DNA of 64,000 bases from Postechiella sp039985655 (GTDB taxonomy: Bacteria > Bacteroidota > Bacteroidia > Flavobacteriales > Flavobacteriaceae). The stretch covers positions 186,001 to 250,000 of the forward strand of contig JBDWSF010000018.1 in NCBI GenBank assembly GCA_039985655.1, in the 5' to 3' direction. A program made the translations under genes and the position numbers. Below the pieces are notes generated by a model. It made no database searches, had not been told where the DNA came from, and saw only the letters and a list, made by a program, of their open reading frames with translations. Shown here piece by piece: positions 52,637-62,099 of this stretch (position 1 is the stretch's first letter; every line of letters starts with the position of its first letter).

Positions 52637-53629
52637 CTAATTAATGTTAATTATTTCATTTAAGTCTTTTTTCTTTGATATAGCTACTTTGTAGTTATCT
52701 TTTAAATTACCTATACCGATCATCATTATTAAACGCTCATTTACATCTATATTCCCAATTTGTTTCGCGTTTTTTTCTGATGTAAAAGGGAAACATGTAT
52801 TAAGGCAGCAAGCACCAATGCCTTGACTGTGTAAAGCAAGCACTAAATTCATAGAAAATAAACCACCATCTATAAACAATTGGTTATTCTCTAATGTAGT
52901 GAAGGCTTTTATATTAGTAGTTACAATAATTAATTTATTAATACTTTGAGTAAAACCATTATTTCCTCCTTGTATTTTTAACAAGTTTAAAATTTGCTCT
53001 TCTTTTGTATAAACATGTGCTTTCCAGGATTGTCTATTACAAACAGAAGGCGCGTGTTTAGCTATGTTAACCGCTTTTTTTATTGTTTCTACATCAACAT
53101 CTTTACTAGAAAAATCCCTAATAGAGAACCTGCTTTTAACGAAGCTCTCGAACGGTAAAGACATAACTTTTTTTAATTCACTTTTATTAATTGAAATAGT
53201 TCCTCCTTGATCTTGTTGTTTACTATTTCCAATAAAATTTAAAATAGAATCAAAATAAGATCCCTCTATTTTTATATCATTTTTTTTATTAAATTCTATA
53301 TATTCTGAAAGGCAATTCTTTATAGATATCACTAATTTATCTTCTCCGTATTTTTCTTCGTATTTTTTACTTTTATCTAATAATAAGTTTATTTTTTCTT
53401 TTCCAAAACCTAACCTAGGGTTTGGGAGGGCTAACCCTTTTTCTACAATATGATATTGTTTAGTTAAGAAAGCGATTTCACTTTCTTTACTTTTAAAACT
53501 ATTATTTTTAAATGAATATTTATAAAATAATTTTAAGCCATAAATATTGTTCGCGATGTCTCCTAATGAGGTCTGCCAAAATATTAAAGCATGAATTTTC
53601 AATTTTAATTTAATTATAATATGGTTCAC
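52637..53629 (-). CDS. Nitroreductase-family flavoprotein in the glycan operon
   Basis: A 330-residue protein. The C-terminal about 200 residues form a nitroreductase FMN-binding domain: FVKSRFSIRDFSSKDVD, HAPSVCNRQSWKAHVY near 190-205, and GIGACCLNTCFPF near 270. The first about 130 residues are an extra helical region. No Cys-rich ferredoxin domain or FrhB-type partner is seen, although nitroreductase, pyruvyltransferase and FrhB-like genes often occur together in such loci. Its role in glycan synthesis is unknown; it may reduce a sugar or pyruvyl intermediate. Confidence 0.8.
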   Translation of the reverse strand: MNHIIIKLKLKIHALIFWQTSLGDIANNIYGLKLFYKYSFKNNSFKSKESEIAFLTKQYHIVEKGLALPNPRLGFGKEKINLLLDKSKKYEEKYGEDKLVISIKNCLSEYIEFNKKNDIKIEGSYFDSILNFIGNSKQQDQGGTISINKSELKKVMSLPFESFVKSRFSIRDFSSKDVDVETIKKAVNIAKHAPSVCNRQSWKAHVYTKEEQILNLLKIQGGNNGFTQSINKLIIVTTNIKAFTTLENNQLFIDGGLFSMNLVLALHSQGIGACCLNTCFPFTSEKNAKQIGNIDVNERLIMMIGIGNLKDNYKVAISKKKDLNEIININ

Positions 53630-53756
53630 TTTTTAAGTTTTTATTTTTTTCTACAAATACCGTTTTAATATATAATTCCTTAAAATATTACATTATTAAA
53701 TTTGCATCTTAATTCTTTTTAAATAAAATAATTGTTTCAATAGTATTACTATAGTC

Positions 53757-54749
53757 CTAATTAGATTTTAACTTATTTAAATTTGAAGTTAATCTTCTTA
53801 AGATATAAAACATTAAAACAGAATTATTAAAAACGATTTTCATAATGTTAATCAATCTAAAACTTGCTGTAACAGGCATTTTTTTGATTGTTTTTTTAGA
53901 CTTTTTTAATAATTTATATTTTGAATTAAATCCTACATTTCTTAGTGTGTATATATATAATATTTCAAAAAAAGTGATTTTATAAAGGTTTATATTCCTT
54001 TCCATAAAAGCTTCATTTCTATCTTTTAATCTATAGCAAAGTTCTAAAATTTTTATATAAGATAATATTCTTTTCGCTAAGTTTTCATTACTAGAATCTT
54101 TCATTATACTGCCACTTCTTATTCTATGGTAATATAACGGGTCTGGTATTTTTTTTATTTGCTTAACGTCACCTAGGTAGTTTAAATTGAAATATACATC
54201 CTCATGAATGAGCCCATCTTCGAAACGTAACTGATTGTTTTTTATAAAGTCATGGTTGTAAACATAAACCCAAACAGCAGGGTGAAAACTTTTAATCTTT
54301 GTAAAGAATTCATTACCAGTTAGGATTGTAGTATTTTGTCTGTACTTAAAATCAGAGTATTTTTTCAAGTCTTCTTGAAAACTAACATATGAGAAAGATA
54401 TAACATCTATATCCGTAAATTGCAAATGTTCTTTTAAAACAGAAAGTGAGTTTTCAAAAATCCAATCGTCACTATCAATAAACCATATATATTTGCCCTT
54501 TGCTTTTTCAATACCTGCATTTCTTGCTGAACTTAACCCCCCGTTAATTTTTTCAATGACAACTATATGAGAGTTCTTCTTTGCATAAGAATCACAAATC
54601 TCTCCGCTAGAATCTGTTGAACCATCGTTTACTAGAATTATTTCATAATCGCTAAAAGACTGTATTAAGATACTATTTAAACATGTATTTAAATATTTTT
54701 CAACATTATAGACTGGGATAATTAAAGAAAATAAAGGAATAGTATTCAT
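53757..54749 (-). CDS. Glycosyltransferase family 2
   Basis: A 330-residue GT-A enzyme. LFSLIIPVYNVEKYLNTCLN, LVNDGSTDSSGEIC and SARNAGIEKAKGKYIWFIDS with the DSDDW metal site near 94-98 mark the donor domain, and HEDVYFNLNYLGDVKQI near 180 is the usual catalytic ED region. Its start overlaps the flippase stop by 4 bases, so it is translated together with Wzx and probably acts on the same repeat unit. The C-terminus is basic and hydrophobic. Confidence 0.92.
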   Translation of the reverse strand: MNTIPLFSLIIPVYNVEKYLNTCLNSILIQSFSDYEIILVNDGSTDSSGEICDSYAKKNSHIVVIEKINGGLSSARNAGIEKAKGKYIWFIDSDDWIFENSLSVLKEHLQFTDIDVISFSYVSFQEDLKKYSDFKYRQNTTILTGNEFFTKIKSFHPAVWVYVYNHDFIKNNQLRFEDGLIHEDVYFNLNYLGDVKQIKKIPDPLYYHRIRSGSIMKDSSNENLAKRILSYIKILELCYRLKDRNEAFMERNINLYKITFFEILYIYTLRNVGFNSKYKLLKKSKKTIKKMPVTASFRLINIMKIVFNNSVLMFYILRRLTSNLNKLKSN

Positions 54750-56290
54750 ATTTTTATAATATTTTTGACCATACCAAGTATACGTATAGCTAATGTTCTG
54801 TATCCAGGATTAAATAAATACATTATTGATGAGTACACTAATAATAATATAAAACCTACTTGAATTAGAGAAATGAGTAACAAAAGCCAAGACTCTTTAT
54901 TTATGGTTATAAAATTAGTAATTATGTAATTAGAAAGTAAAACGGCTAATGAAAACGATATTATGAGTCTAAAAAAGCCAATCCAATAAGATAATAACGG
55001 TTTTTTAAATCCATTTTTATATAGAAAGTAAGGTTTCCAAATTAACACAATTAAACTTACACTAATAAAGGTGCCAAGTAAAACCCCAGTAATGCCAAAG
55101 TATGATGCTAGTATTATAGAAATGATTAAGTTTAAGAGCCCCTCTGTTATAGGAGCCCATATATCATGAAATAATCCATAAGCATGAATATATTGCTCAA
55201 TGGAAACTCTCATTTTACTAATCATAACATTAGCTAACAAGAGTGTAACAATAGTATCTTCCATAATATATTGTTCGCCTAGCCAAAGTGATATTACCGG
55301 ATTTACGCCATAATATAAGCTCATTACTAAAACGCCTCCAACATAATGATTTAAACTAGTCAACTCCCAAAATATTTTTTTAATTTTATTACTGTCATTT
55401 TCAGAAATCACACTACCAACAGCAGCTTTTGTCCCAGCAAAAAAATTAGTTAACAACGTTGTACTACTTCCAATGATGATGTAATAATTATTTACATAGG
55501 TTACACTTTTTAGGCTTACAAATGAAAAAATAACAATATTATCAGTACTTTTTAAAATAAAACCACTAATTCTATGAACGAAAACTTGTTTTATTTTTAA
55601 AATAAGTTCTTTGTTTTCTTTTAATAAAGATTTGTTGCCCTTTGAAGAAAAATTAAGCCAAGGATACTCTTTTTTAATTCGCCTGTGTAATAAGATATTA
55701 AGAATAATCACACTTAAGAGTTCTATACTTATAAAAAGAGTAAAATTATTTGTTATATGTAAAAGACCTATTTGTACAAGTATTTTAATAACGTGTAGTG
55801 ATTGCTGGTAAGATGTTGGAATATAGCCTTTTTGGTCAGCCTGCAATACCATTAAATGGTAATTGAAAAAATAATAAATTAAACTTGCAAATAAATAAAT
55901 ATAAAACACATAATATATAACTAATATGTTAATGGGGGTTTCTGAAAAAATAAGCGGGAAAAATAGAGATAATACAACACCTGAAATAAAAACAATTTTA
56001 CCTATTTTATTATACAAGTAGCCAATAAGGGTGAATAATTCATTTAAACGGTCATGATCTTTATCGAATAGAGATTTGTACATGGCGAATCCCATTGCAG
56101 ATCCGACACCTAACTCAACAAGATTCAAAAAACTTAAAAAACTTTGAAGGGTAGATATTAACCCAATAAAATCATCACCAAGCCGTTCTAAAAATATTTT
56201 TCTAGAGTAAAAACCGATAACGCTAACTAGGACGAAAAAAAAAGTTCCTACTTTCGCGTTTTTAATAATTTTATTAGTTCTAGACATCAA
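54746..56290 (-). CDS. Wzx-type polysaccharide flippase
   Basis: A 514-residue membrane protein with about 12-14 hydrophobic segments and the MOP-type layout: KVGTFFFVLVSVIGFYSRKI at the N-terminus, then LERLGDDFIGLISTLQSFLS and LVELGVGSAMGFAMY, typical of oligosaccharide flippases in capsule clusters. It would carry the completed lipid-linked repeat unit to the periplasm for the EpsG-like polymerase. It is distinct from the flippase at 1089-2546, and overlaps the downstream GT2 gene by 4 bases. Confidence 0.88.
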   Translation of the reverse strand: MMSRTNKIIKNAKVGTFFFVLVSVIGFYSRKIFLERLGDDFIGLISTLQSFLSFLNLVELGVGSAMGFAMYKSLFDKDHDRLNELFTLIGYLYNKIGKIVFISGVVLSLFFPLIFSETPINILVIYYVFYIYLFASLIYYFFNYHLMVLQADQKGYIPTSYQQSLHVIKILVQIGLLHITNNFTLFISIELLSVIILNILLHRRIKKEYPWLNFSSKGNKSLLKENKELILKIKQVFVHRISGFILKSTDNIVIFSFVSLKSVTYVNNYYIIIGSSTTLLTNFFAGTKAAVGSVISENDSNKIKKIFWELTSLNHYVGGVLVMSLYYGVNPVISLWLGEQYIMEDTIVTLLLANVMISKMRVSIEQYIHAYGLFHDIWAPITEGLLNLIISIILASYFGITGVLLGTFISVSLIVLIWKPYFLYKNGFKKPLLSYWIGFFRLIISFSLAVLLSNYIITNFITINKESWLLLLISLIQVGFILLLVYSSIMYLFNPGYRTLAIRILGMVKNIIKI

Positions 56291-56325
56291 TTGTTTTGTT
56301 ACAGTGGAAGTATTAAATTTAAACT

Positions 56326-57606
56326 TTATAAGCGCCCACTAACTTTTTCCTTCAAAATACCTTTTACATCATACAAAATACCATTTGGTTTTAGAAAGTT
56401 ATTCCAGTTTACATCTAAGAATTCTTTATGGGAAACTGTGAGTACTATAACATCAAATTTGCTATCAGGTAATTCTTTTACTGTATCCAAACCATACTCG
56501 TGCCTTACTTCGGATGGGTTTGCCCAAGGGTCGTAAATTATTATATCAGTTTGGTAGCTCTTTAATTGGTTTATAACATCTACTGCTTTTGTATTACGAA
56601 CATCTGGGCAATTTTCTTTAAAAGTAATACCTAGGTTTAAAACCTTTGCCGCTTTAATACGAATGTCGTTCTTTACCATTAATTTCACAATCTCAGATGC
56701 AACATATTGGCCCATACCATCATTAACACGACGACCTGCTAATATTATCTCGGGATGATACCCAACTTCTTGTGCTTTTTGTGCTAAATAATATGGGTCT
56801 ACACCTATACAATGTCCGCCTACAAGCCCTGGTTTAAAAGGTAGAAAATTCCATTTTGTACCTGCTGCTTCTAAAACTGCGTGCGTATCAATATCCATTA
56901 AGTTGAATATTTTTGCCAATTCGTTTACAAAAGCAATGTTAATATCGCGTTGCGAATTTTCTATCACTTTGGCAGCTTCAGCCACTTTAATGGTAGGAGC
57001 AAGGTGAGTTCCAGCAGTAATAACCGATGAATATAAAGCATCTACTTTCTTACCTATTTCTGGTGTGGAGCCTGCGGTTACTTTTAATATTTTATCTACG
57101 GTGTGTAATTTATCCCCTGGGTTGATACGTTCTGGAGAATAGCCTGCGAAAAAATCTATGTTAAATATTAAGCCACTTATTTTTTCTAACACTGGTATAC
57201 ATTCATCTTCTGTTGCTCCTGGAAATACTGTAGACTCATAAATAACAATATCTCCTTTTTTCAATACCTTACCTACAGTTTCGCTAGACTTATATAAGGG
57301 GGTTAAGTCTGGTCTATTATTTTTATCAATTGGTGTTGGAACTGTAATTACATAATAATTACAATCTTTTATAGTTTCCAAATTTGAAGAACATATCAAA
57401 CCGTTGTCGGTATTATCACTACTTTTTAAAACAGATTGTAAAACATCTGTCTCGATTTCTAAAGTAGAATCAATACCTTTTGAAAGTTCTCCAATTCTAT
57501 TTTTATTAATATCAAAACCAACAACGTTATATTTTGTTGCAAATAATCTAGCTAATGGTAAACCAACATAACCAAGTCCTATTACTGCAATTTTATTTTT
57601 ATTCAT
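56326..57606 (-). CDS. UDP-N-acetylhexosamine 6-dehydrogenase (TviB/WbpO-like)
   Basis: A 426-residue nucleotide-sugar dehydrogenase. The NAD loop is IAVIGLGYVGLPLARLFA, the active-site Cys lies in GGHCIGVDPYYLAQKA, and KVLNLGITFKENCPDVRNTK marks the UDP-binding C-terminal domain. VPTPIDKNNRPDLTPL is typical of the TviB/WbpO group, which makes UDP-N-acetylgalactos(or glucos)aminuronic acid. The WbpP/TviC-like 4-epimerase gene at 59308 is its usual partner. It lies 8 bp from the ugd-like gene, in the same transcript. Confidence 0.88.
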   Translation of the reverse strand: MNKNKIAVIGLGYVGLPLARLFATKYNVVGFDINKNRIGELSKGIDSTLEIETDVLQSVLKSSDNTDNGLICSSNLETIKDCNYYVITVPTPIDKNNRPDLTPLYKSSETVGKVLKKGDIVIYESTVFPGATEDECIPVLEKISGLIFNIDFFAGYSPERINPGDKLHTVDKILKVTAGSTPEIGKKVDALYSSVITAGTHLAPTIKVAEAAKVIENSQRDINIAFVNELAKIFNLMDIDTHAVLEAAGTKWNFLPFKPGLVGGHCIGVDPYYLAQKAQEVGYHPEIILAGRRVNDGMGQYVASEIVKLMVKNDIRIKAAKVLNLGITFKENCPDVRNTKAVDVINQLKSYQTDIIIYDPWANPSEVRHEYGLDTVKELPDSKFDVIVLTVSHKEFLDVNWNNFLKPNGILYDVKGILKEKVSGRL

Positions 57607-57614
57607 AATTAATT

Positions 57615-58994
57615 TTATTTACCAATTGAAGAGTATTCAAAACCTATTTTCTCCATTTCTGATTTATCTAGTATATTTCTACCATCAAAAATAAAAGCAG
57701 GTTTTTTCATTTGATTATAAATTTTATTCCAATCGTATGTTTTAAACTCATCCCATTCTGTCATAATGGCGACAGCATGTGCATCTTTTAATGCGTCATA
57801 AGCTGATTCTACAGATGTAACACCAATTTCGTTTTCTGCTTCAGTTCTTGTGTTTAAATAATTTAAATCTGTTTGAACTTTAATATGATTAACCTTTGGG
57901 TCGTAAACAGAAATATTAGCTTGTTCACTTAAGAGATGATCTGCCACATATATTGCCGCTGATTCTCGCGTATCATTAGTGTCTTTTTTAAATGCCCAAC
58001 CTAACATACCTATTTTTTTTCCAGAAACCGTATTGTACAGTGTTTTTATTAAACGATCTGAAAAACGTCTTTTTTGATGGTCATTCATAATTATGACTTG
58101 TTCCCAATAATCGGCAACTTGGTTCAAATTGTAACTTTTTGCAATATAAACAAGATTTAAAATATCCTTTTGAAAACATGAGCCTCCAAAGCCGACCGAC
58201 GCTTTTAGAAATTTGGAACCTATTCTGGAGTCCATTCCAATAGCCTTAGCAACTTCATTAACATTAGCTTCAGTATGTTCGCATAATTCTGAAATAGAAT
58301 TTATAGAAGATATACGTTGTGCTAAAAAGGCGTTTGCGGTTAATTTAGACAATTCAGATGACCATACATTCGTTTTAAGTATTCTATCTTGAGGCACCCA
58401 ACTACTATATATTTTAGCAAGACTCTCTATCGCCTCTTCTGATTCTCCTCCAATTAAAACGCGATCTGGGTTTAATAGATCTTGAATAGCTGTACCTTCC
58501 GCTAAAAACTCAGGGTTTGAAAGGATATCAAATTTAACACCACTACCTGAGTTATGCAATATACTTTTTATAGCTTCAGCAGTTCTAACTGGTAATGTAG
58601 ATTTTTCAACTACAATTTTATCCGTTTTTGCAACTTCTGCAATATTTCTGGCACAAAGTTCAATATATTTCAAATCGGCAGCCATACCTTTTCCCTTACC
58701 ATAGGTTTTAGTAGGCGTATTTACTGATATAAAAATCATTTCAGAATTAGCAATAGCTGTGTCTATATCTGTAGAAAAGAACAAATTAATATTTTTGTTT
58801 GCCTTTACAATTTCAGATAGACCTGGCTCAAAAATAGGTAATTTTGATAAATCTGAATCATTCCATGCTGCAATACGATCGGCATTAATATCAACTATTG
58901 TGATGTTTATATTAGGATTGTTTTTAGCTATAACTGCCATTGTTGGTCCACCTACGTAGCCAGCTCCAATACAACAAATATTTTTTATTAACAT
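57615..58994 (-). CDS. UDP-glucose 6-dehydrogenase, long (animal-like) type
   Basis: A 459-residue dehydrogenase. The start ICCIGAGYVGGPTMAVIA and NPNINITIVDINADRIAAWN are those of the long UGDH type that resembles animal enzymes rather than the short bacterial Ugd. The catalytic Cys is in ASVGFGGSCFQKDILNLVYI and FNTPTKT-like ISVNTPTKTYGKGKGMAADL and FDGRNILDK are further landmarks. It makes UDP-glucuronic acid. It is the first gene after a well-formed promoter (59142-59171), so it probably heads the large transcript. Confidence 0.88.
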   Translation of the reverse strand: MLIKNICCIGAGYVGGPTMAVIAKNNPNINITIVDINADRIAAWNDSDLSKLPIFEPGLSEIVKANKNINLFFSTDIDTAIANSEMIFISVNTPTKTYGKGKGMAADLKYIELCARNIAEVAKTDKIVVEKSTLPVRTAEAIKSILHNSGSGVKFDILSNPEFLAEGTAIQDLLNPDRVLIGGESEEAIESLAKIYSSWVPQDRILKTNVWSSELSKLTANAFLAQRISSINSISELCEHTEANVNEVAKAIGMDSRIGSKFLKASVGFGGSCFQKDILNLVYIAKSYNLNQVADYWEQVIIMNDHQKRRFSDRLIKTLYNTVSGKKIGMLGWAFKKDTNDTRESAAIYVADHLLSEQANISVYDPKVNHIKVQTDLNYLNTRTEAENEIGVTSVESAYDALKDAHAVAIMTEWDEFKTYDWNKIYNQMKKPAFIFDGRNILDKSEMEKIGFEYSSIGK

Positions 58995-59141
58995 ATATTT
59001 TTTTTAATTTTCATAATAATACCAAGTAACAGCTACTTTTAAACGACAGCTAAGATTAAATTTAAGGATTGTTTGCTTTTTTTTGCAGTAATTATCTTTC
59101 CTGTATGGTTAGTATCATTAGATTTTATAAGTTTAATACAG

Positions 59142-59171
59142 CAAATCTATGTAATTAATCGTTAAAAACAA
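59142..59171 (-). promoter_or_regulatory. Bacteroidota-type promoter of the large glycan transcript
   Basis: On the minus strand TTG (59171-59169), exactly 19 bp, TAGATTTG (59149-59142), with a leader of about 140 nt to the ugd-like start at 58994. A TAATCGATAAAAC motif (59186-59174) sits 2 bp upstream of the TTG. A 12-bp inverted repeat (59224-59235 and 59278-59289) lies further upstream, after the epimerase stop. Nothing else is visible in this 313-bp gap. Confidence 0.65.
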
Positions 59172-59307
59172 GCGTTTTATCGATTATTTTAATAAAGGTA
59201 GTTAAATATTACTTGTCTCTACGAAATATACTATCATAGTGTTTGCTATAATTTATAATATTCAAGATGTAAATTGAGATAGTATATTTTTTTAATAAAA
59301 TACGAAT

Positions 59308-60303
59308 CTATAAATTTTCCCAGTACCATGAAACAGCTTCTTTTAAACCTTTATTTATGTTGTATTTTGGATTGTAATTTAATAGTCTTTTCGCTTTGTT
59401 AATAGATGCTAGAGAATGAGGGATGTCTCCTTTTCTGTTATCTCTATGTTTAATTTCTATGTTTTTTATTGTATTATCAAACTCGGAGAGGTACTCTTTT
59501 AATAAACTAGTTAATTCTAATAATGTAGTACGCTCACCATATGCAACGTTATAAACATTATTTAAAGCGTCTTGATTTTCTGTGGTAATAGCGCATATAT
59601 TCATTTGGACAACGTTGTCAATATATGTAAAATCTCTAGAGTAACTACCATCTCCATTTATTATAGGCGATTCATGACTCATAAATTGTTGTACAAATTT
59701 AGGGATGACCGCAGCGTATGCTCCGTTTGGATCTTGTCGCCTTCCAAAAACATTAAAATAACGTAAGCCTATGGTGTTAAAGTTATAGGTTGTATGAAAT
59801 ATATCTGCATATAATTCATTAACATATTTTGTAATGGCATATGGAGACAAAGGTTTTCCTATAACATCTTCAACTTTAGGTAAAGCCTCATGATCACCAT
59901 AAGTGGATGAGCTTGCAGCATAAACAAACCGTTGTACTTCAGCATCTCTAGATGCTACTAACATATTTAGAAAACCAGATACATTTACGTCGTTGGTGGT
60001 AATAGGGTCGTTAATTGATCTAGGTACAGAGCCTAGTGCTGCTTCATGTAATACATAATTTACTCCTTTACAGGCTTCATGGCAATCTTTTAAGTTTCTA
60101 ATATCTCCTTCAATTAGTTTGAAGTTCGTGTTGCCTAAAAAAGGTAGAACATTTTTTTTATGTCCAGTAGAAAAATTATCTAAGCATACTACTTTTATAT
60201 TATTATGAAGTAAGGTTTCACATAAATTGGATCCAATAAATCCTGCTCCGCCAGTTATTAATACTTTTTTGCCCGTAAGCGCTTTAATTTGTTCTTGTGT
60301 CAT
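59308..60303 (-). CDS. UDP-N-acetylglucosamine 4-epimerase (WbpP/TviC-like)
   Basis: A 331-residue extended short-chain dehydrogenase. KKVLITGGAGFIGSNLCETL is the NAD loop, AASSSTYGDHEALPKVED carries the catalytic Ser, and SPYAITKYVNELYA the Tyr-x3-Lys pair (about 150-165). LRYFNVFGRRQDPNGAYAAV is a signature of the group that interconverts UDP-GlcNAc/GalNAc and their uronic acids. Together with the TviB/WbpO-like dehydrogenase it gives UDP-GalNAcA-type donors. It is separated from the ugd-like gene by 313 bp containing a new promoter. Confidence 0.88.
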   Translation of the reverse strand: MTQEQIKALTGKKVLITGGAGFIGSNLCETLLHNNIKVVCLDNFSTGHKKNVLPFLGNTNFKLIEGDIRNLKDCHEACKGVNYVLHEAALGSVPRSINDPITTNDVNVSGFLNMLVASRDAEVQRFVYAASSSTYGDHEALPKVEDVIGKPLSPYAITKYVNELYADIFHTTYNFNTIGLRYFNVFGRRQDPNGAYAAVIPKFVQQFMSHESPIINGDGSYSRDFTYIDNVVQMNICAITTENQDALNNVYNVAYGERTTLLELTSLLKEYLSEFDNTIKNIEIKHRDNRKGDIPHSLASINKAKRLLNYNPKYNINKGLKEAVSWYWENL

Positions 60304-60965
60304 CTAAGATTTGGGTTTTATTTAATAGCTATGGCAAATATGTGAAAAATAAATGTGAAAAATTGTTTAAATTGGACTAAGACAACAATTTAAATGATAA
60401 AATTCATTTTTTGATAAAAAAACATCTCAAAAACAAGTTAAATAGCATTAATATTTTGATAAAATTGTTCAATGTTTTAAAACAACAGACATATTTGTTA
60501 TTCCATTAATATTTATCGGGTAAAATTAATGTAAATGAAACGGATTCATATTAAGACATTTGAGTTTATCGTTTATTTACATAGAAAAACCGCTAACATG
60601 ATGTTAAGAGGTATTTAACCGATTTTTATTACTCTTTTAGCGAAATAATAGGAATCTTTCTTTTTTGTCTAAAACAATTGTTAAATTTACACCGTAGAAA
60701 TACAAAATTAAATTGATTAGTAGCATAATATTAATTTAATACAATTTTAAAAATTTGTTTTTATAGAATACTATTCTTTTCATTTTCCCTCATAATAAAA
60801 AGGTATTCAGTTAAAAAATAAATTAAGATGTATTAAAGAAATGATTAAAATTAATTTTGATTTTGTTTTTCATAAATATGAGAAGGGAAATTCACGAAAA
60901 AAATAAATTTGTAAATAAATTAAGTATAACAATATTGTTATGTTTAAATTATAATTAGATATTTA
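60304..60965. other. Long divergent intergenic region between the two glycan transcripts
   Basis: 662 bp of very AT-rich DNA without an ORF. Visible items are a perfect 16-bp palindrome ATAACAATATTGTTAT (60926-60941) 25 bp before the aminotransferase start, a TAAATTTG box (60904-60911) that may be its -7 element, and another, TAATTTTG, at 60852-60859. A TAATTTTG on the minus strand near 60712-60705 may serve the epimerase gene. The length suggests long leaders or regulatory binding sites. Confidence 0.45.
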
Positions 60966-62099
60966 ATGTTAACAAAGACTAAGATATATTTATCATCTCC
61001 GCACATGGGAGGTTCAGAACAAAAGTTTGTTAATGAAGCTTTTGAAACGAATTGGATAGCACCTCTTGGCCCTAATGTTAATAATTTTGAAAAGGATATT
61101 GAAGATTATATTGGTGATGGCGATTATCATGTAGCAGCATTAAGTTCTGGTACAGCAAGTATACATATTGCATTAGAGTTATTAGGTGTTACTAAAGGTG
61201 ATGAAGTTTTATGTCAAAGCTTTACTTTTTCGGCTTCTGCAAACCCAATAATGTATTTAGGAGCAACACCTGTTTTTATAGATAGCGAAACCGATACATG
61301 GAATATATCACCTGAGTTATTAGAGATCGCTATTAAAGATAGAATTGAAAATAACATAAAACCTAAAGCAATTATTGCTGTTCATTTATATGGTATGCCA
61401 TATAAAGCCAAAGAAATAAATACCATAGCAAGAAAATATGATATACCCGTAATTGAAGATAGTGCTGAAGCATTAGGGAGTACATATTTTAATCAATCAT
61501 GTGGCACGTTATCGGATATTGGAATCTTATCCTTTAATGGTAATAAAATAATTACGACATCTGGAGGAGGAGCACTTATTACTAATGATTCTCAACTTAA
61601 AGAAAGAGCAGTGTTTCTTTCTACTCAAGCTAGAGATAATGCACCTCACTATGAGCATTCTACAGTTGGTTACAACTATAGAATGAGTAATGTTTTAGCA
61701 GGGATTGGTAGAGGTCAAATGGAAGTTATTGATGATAGAGTTGCTGCTAGAAGAAAAGTTTATGAGTTTTATAAAAATAATTTATCAAAATTAAATAACA
61801 TCTCTTTTTTAGAAGAGCCAGAAGGTCTTTTCTCAAATAGATGGATTACTTGTATAAAGACCAAGTCATACGAACAAAGAGAAAAAATACGTTTGGCTTT
61901 ATTAGAAGAAGATATAGAATCAAGGCCCCTATGGAAACCTATGCATATGCAACCCATTTTTAAAGATTATTTATCTTTTACAAATGGAACGTCCGAGAAT
62001 TTATTTGACGTTGGTTTATGTCTCCCTAGCGGATCTAATTTAGATCAAAATGATTTAAATAGAATATTAAATGTAATTGCTAACACCCCTAAATTATGA
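60966..62099 (+). CDS. DegT/DnrJ/EryC1/StrS-family sugar aminotransferase (PglE-like)
   Basis: A 377-residue PLP enzyme. IYLSSPHMGGSEQKFVNEAF and NWIAPLGPNVNNFE are the usual start, LSSGTASIHIALELLGV binds PLP phosphate, VIEDSAEALGSTY supplies the Asp contact, and LSFNGNKIITTSGGG holds the Schiff-base Lys. WKPMHMQPIF near the C-terminus is a further hallmark. It would aminate the UDP-4-keto-6-deoxy sugar produced by the dehydratase encoded next, as PglE does in bacillosamine-type pathways. The stop overlaps the next start (ATGA). Confidence 0.92.
   Translation: MLTKTKIYLSSPHMGGSEQKFVNEAFETNWIAPLGPNVNNFEKDIEDYIGDGDYHVAALSSGTASIHIALELLGVTKGDEVLCQSFTFSASANPIMYLGATPVFIDSETDTWNISPELLEIAIKDRIENNIKPKAIIAVHLYGMPYKAKEINTIARKYDIPVIEDSAEALGSTYFNQSCGTLSDIGILSFNGNKIITTSGGGALITNDSQLKERAVFLSTQARDNAPHYEHSTVGYNYRMSNVLAGIGRGQMEVIDDRVAARRKVYEFYKNNLSKLNNISFLEEPEGLFSNRWITCIKTKSYEQREKIRLALLEEDIESRPLWKPMHMQPIFKDYLSFTNGTSENLFDVGLCLPSGSNLDQNDLNRILNVIANTPKL

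Noticed and set aside
53630..53756. Promoter between the GT2 gene and the nitroreductase gene
   Set aside because: CAAATACC in this gap is only a partial match to the -7 element on the minus strand and no spaced TTG was found.
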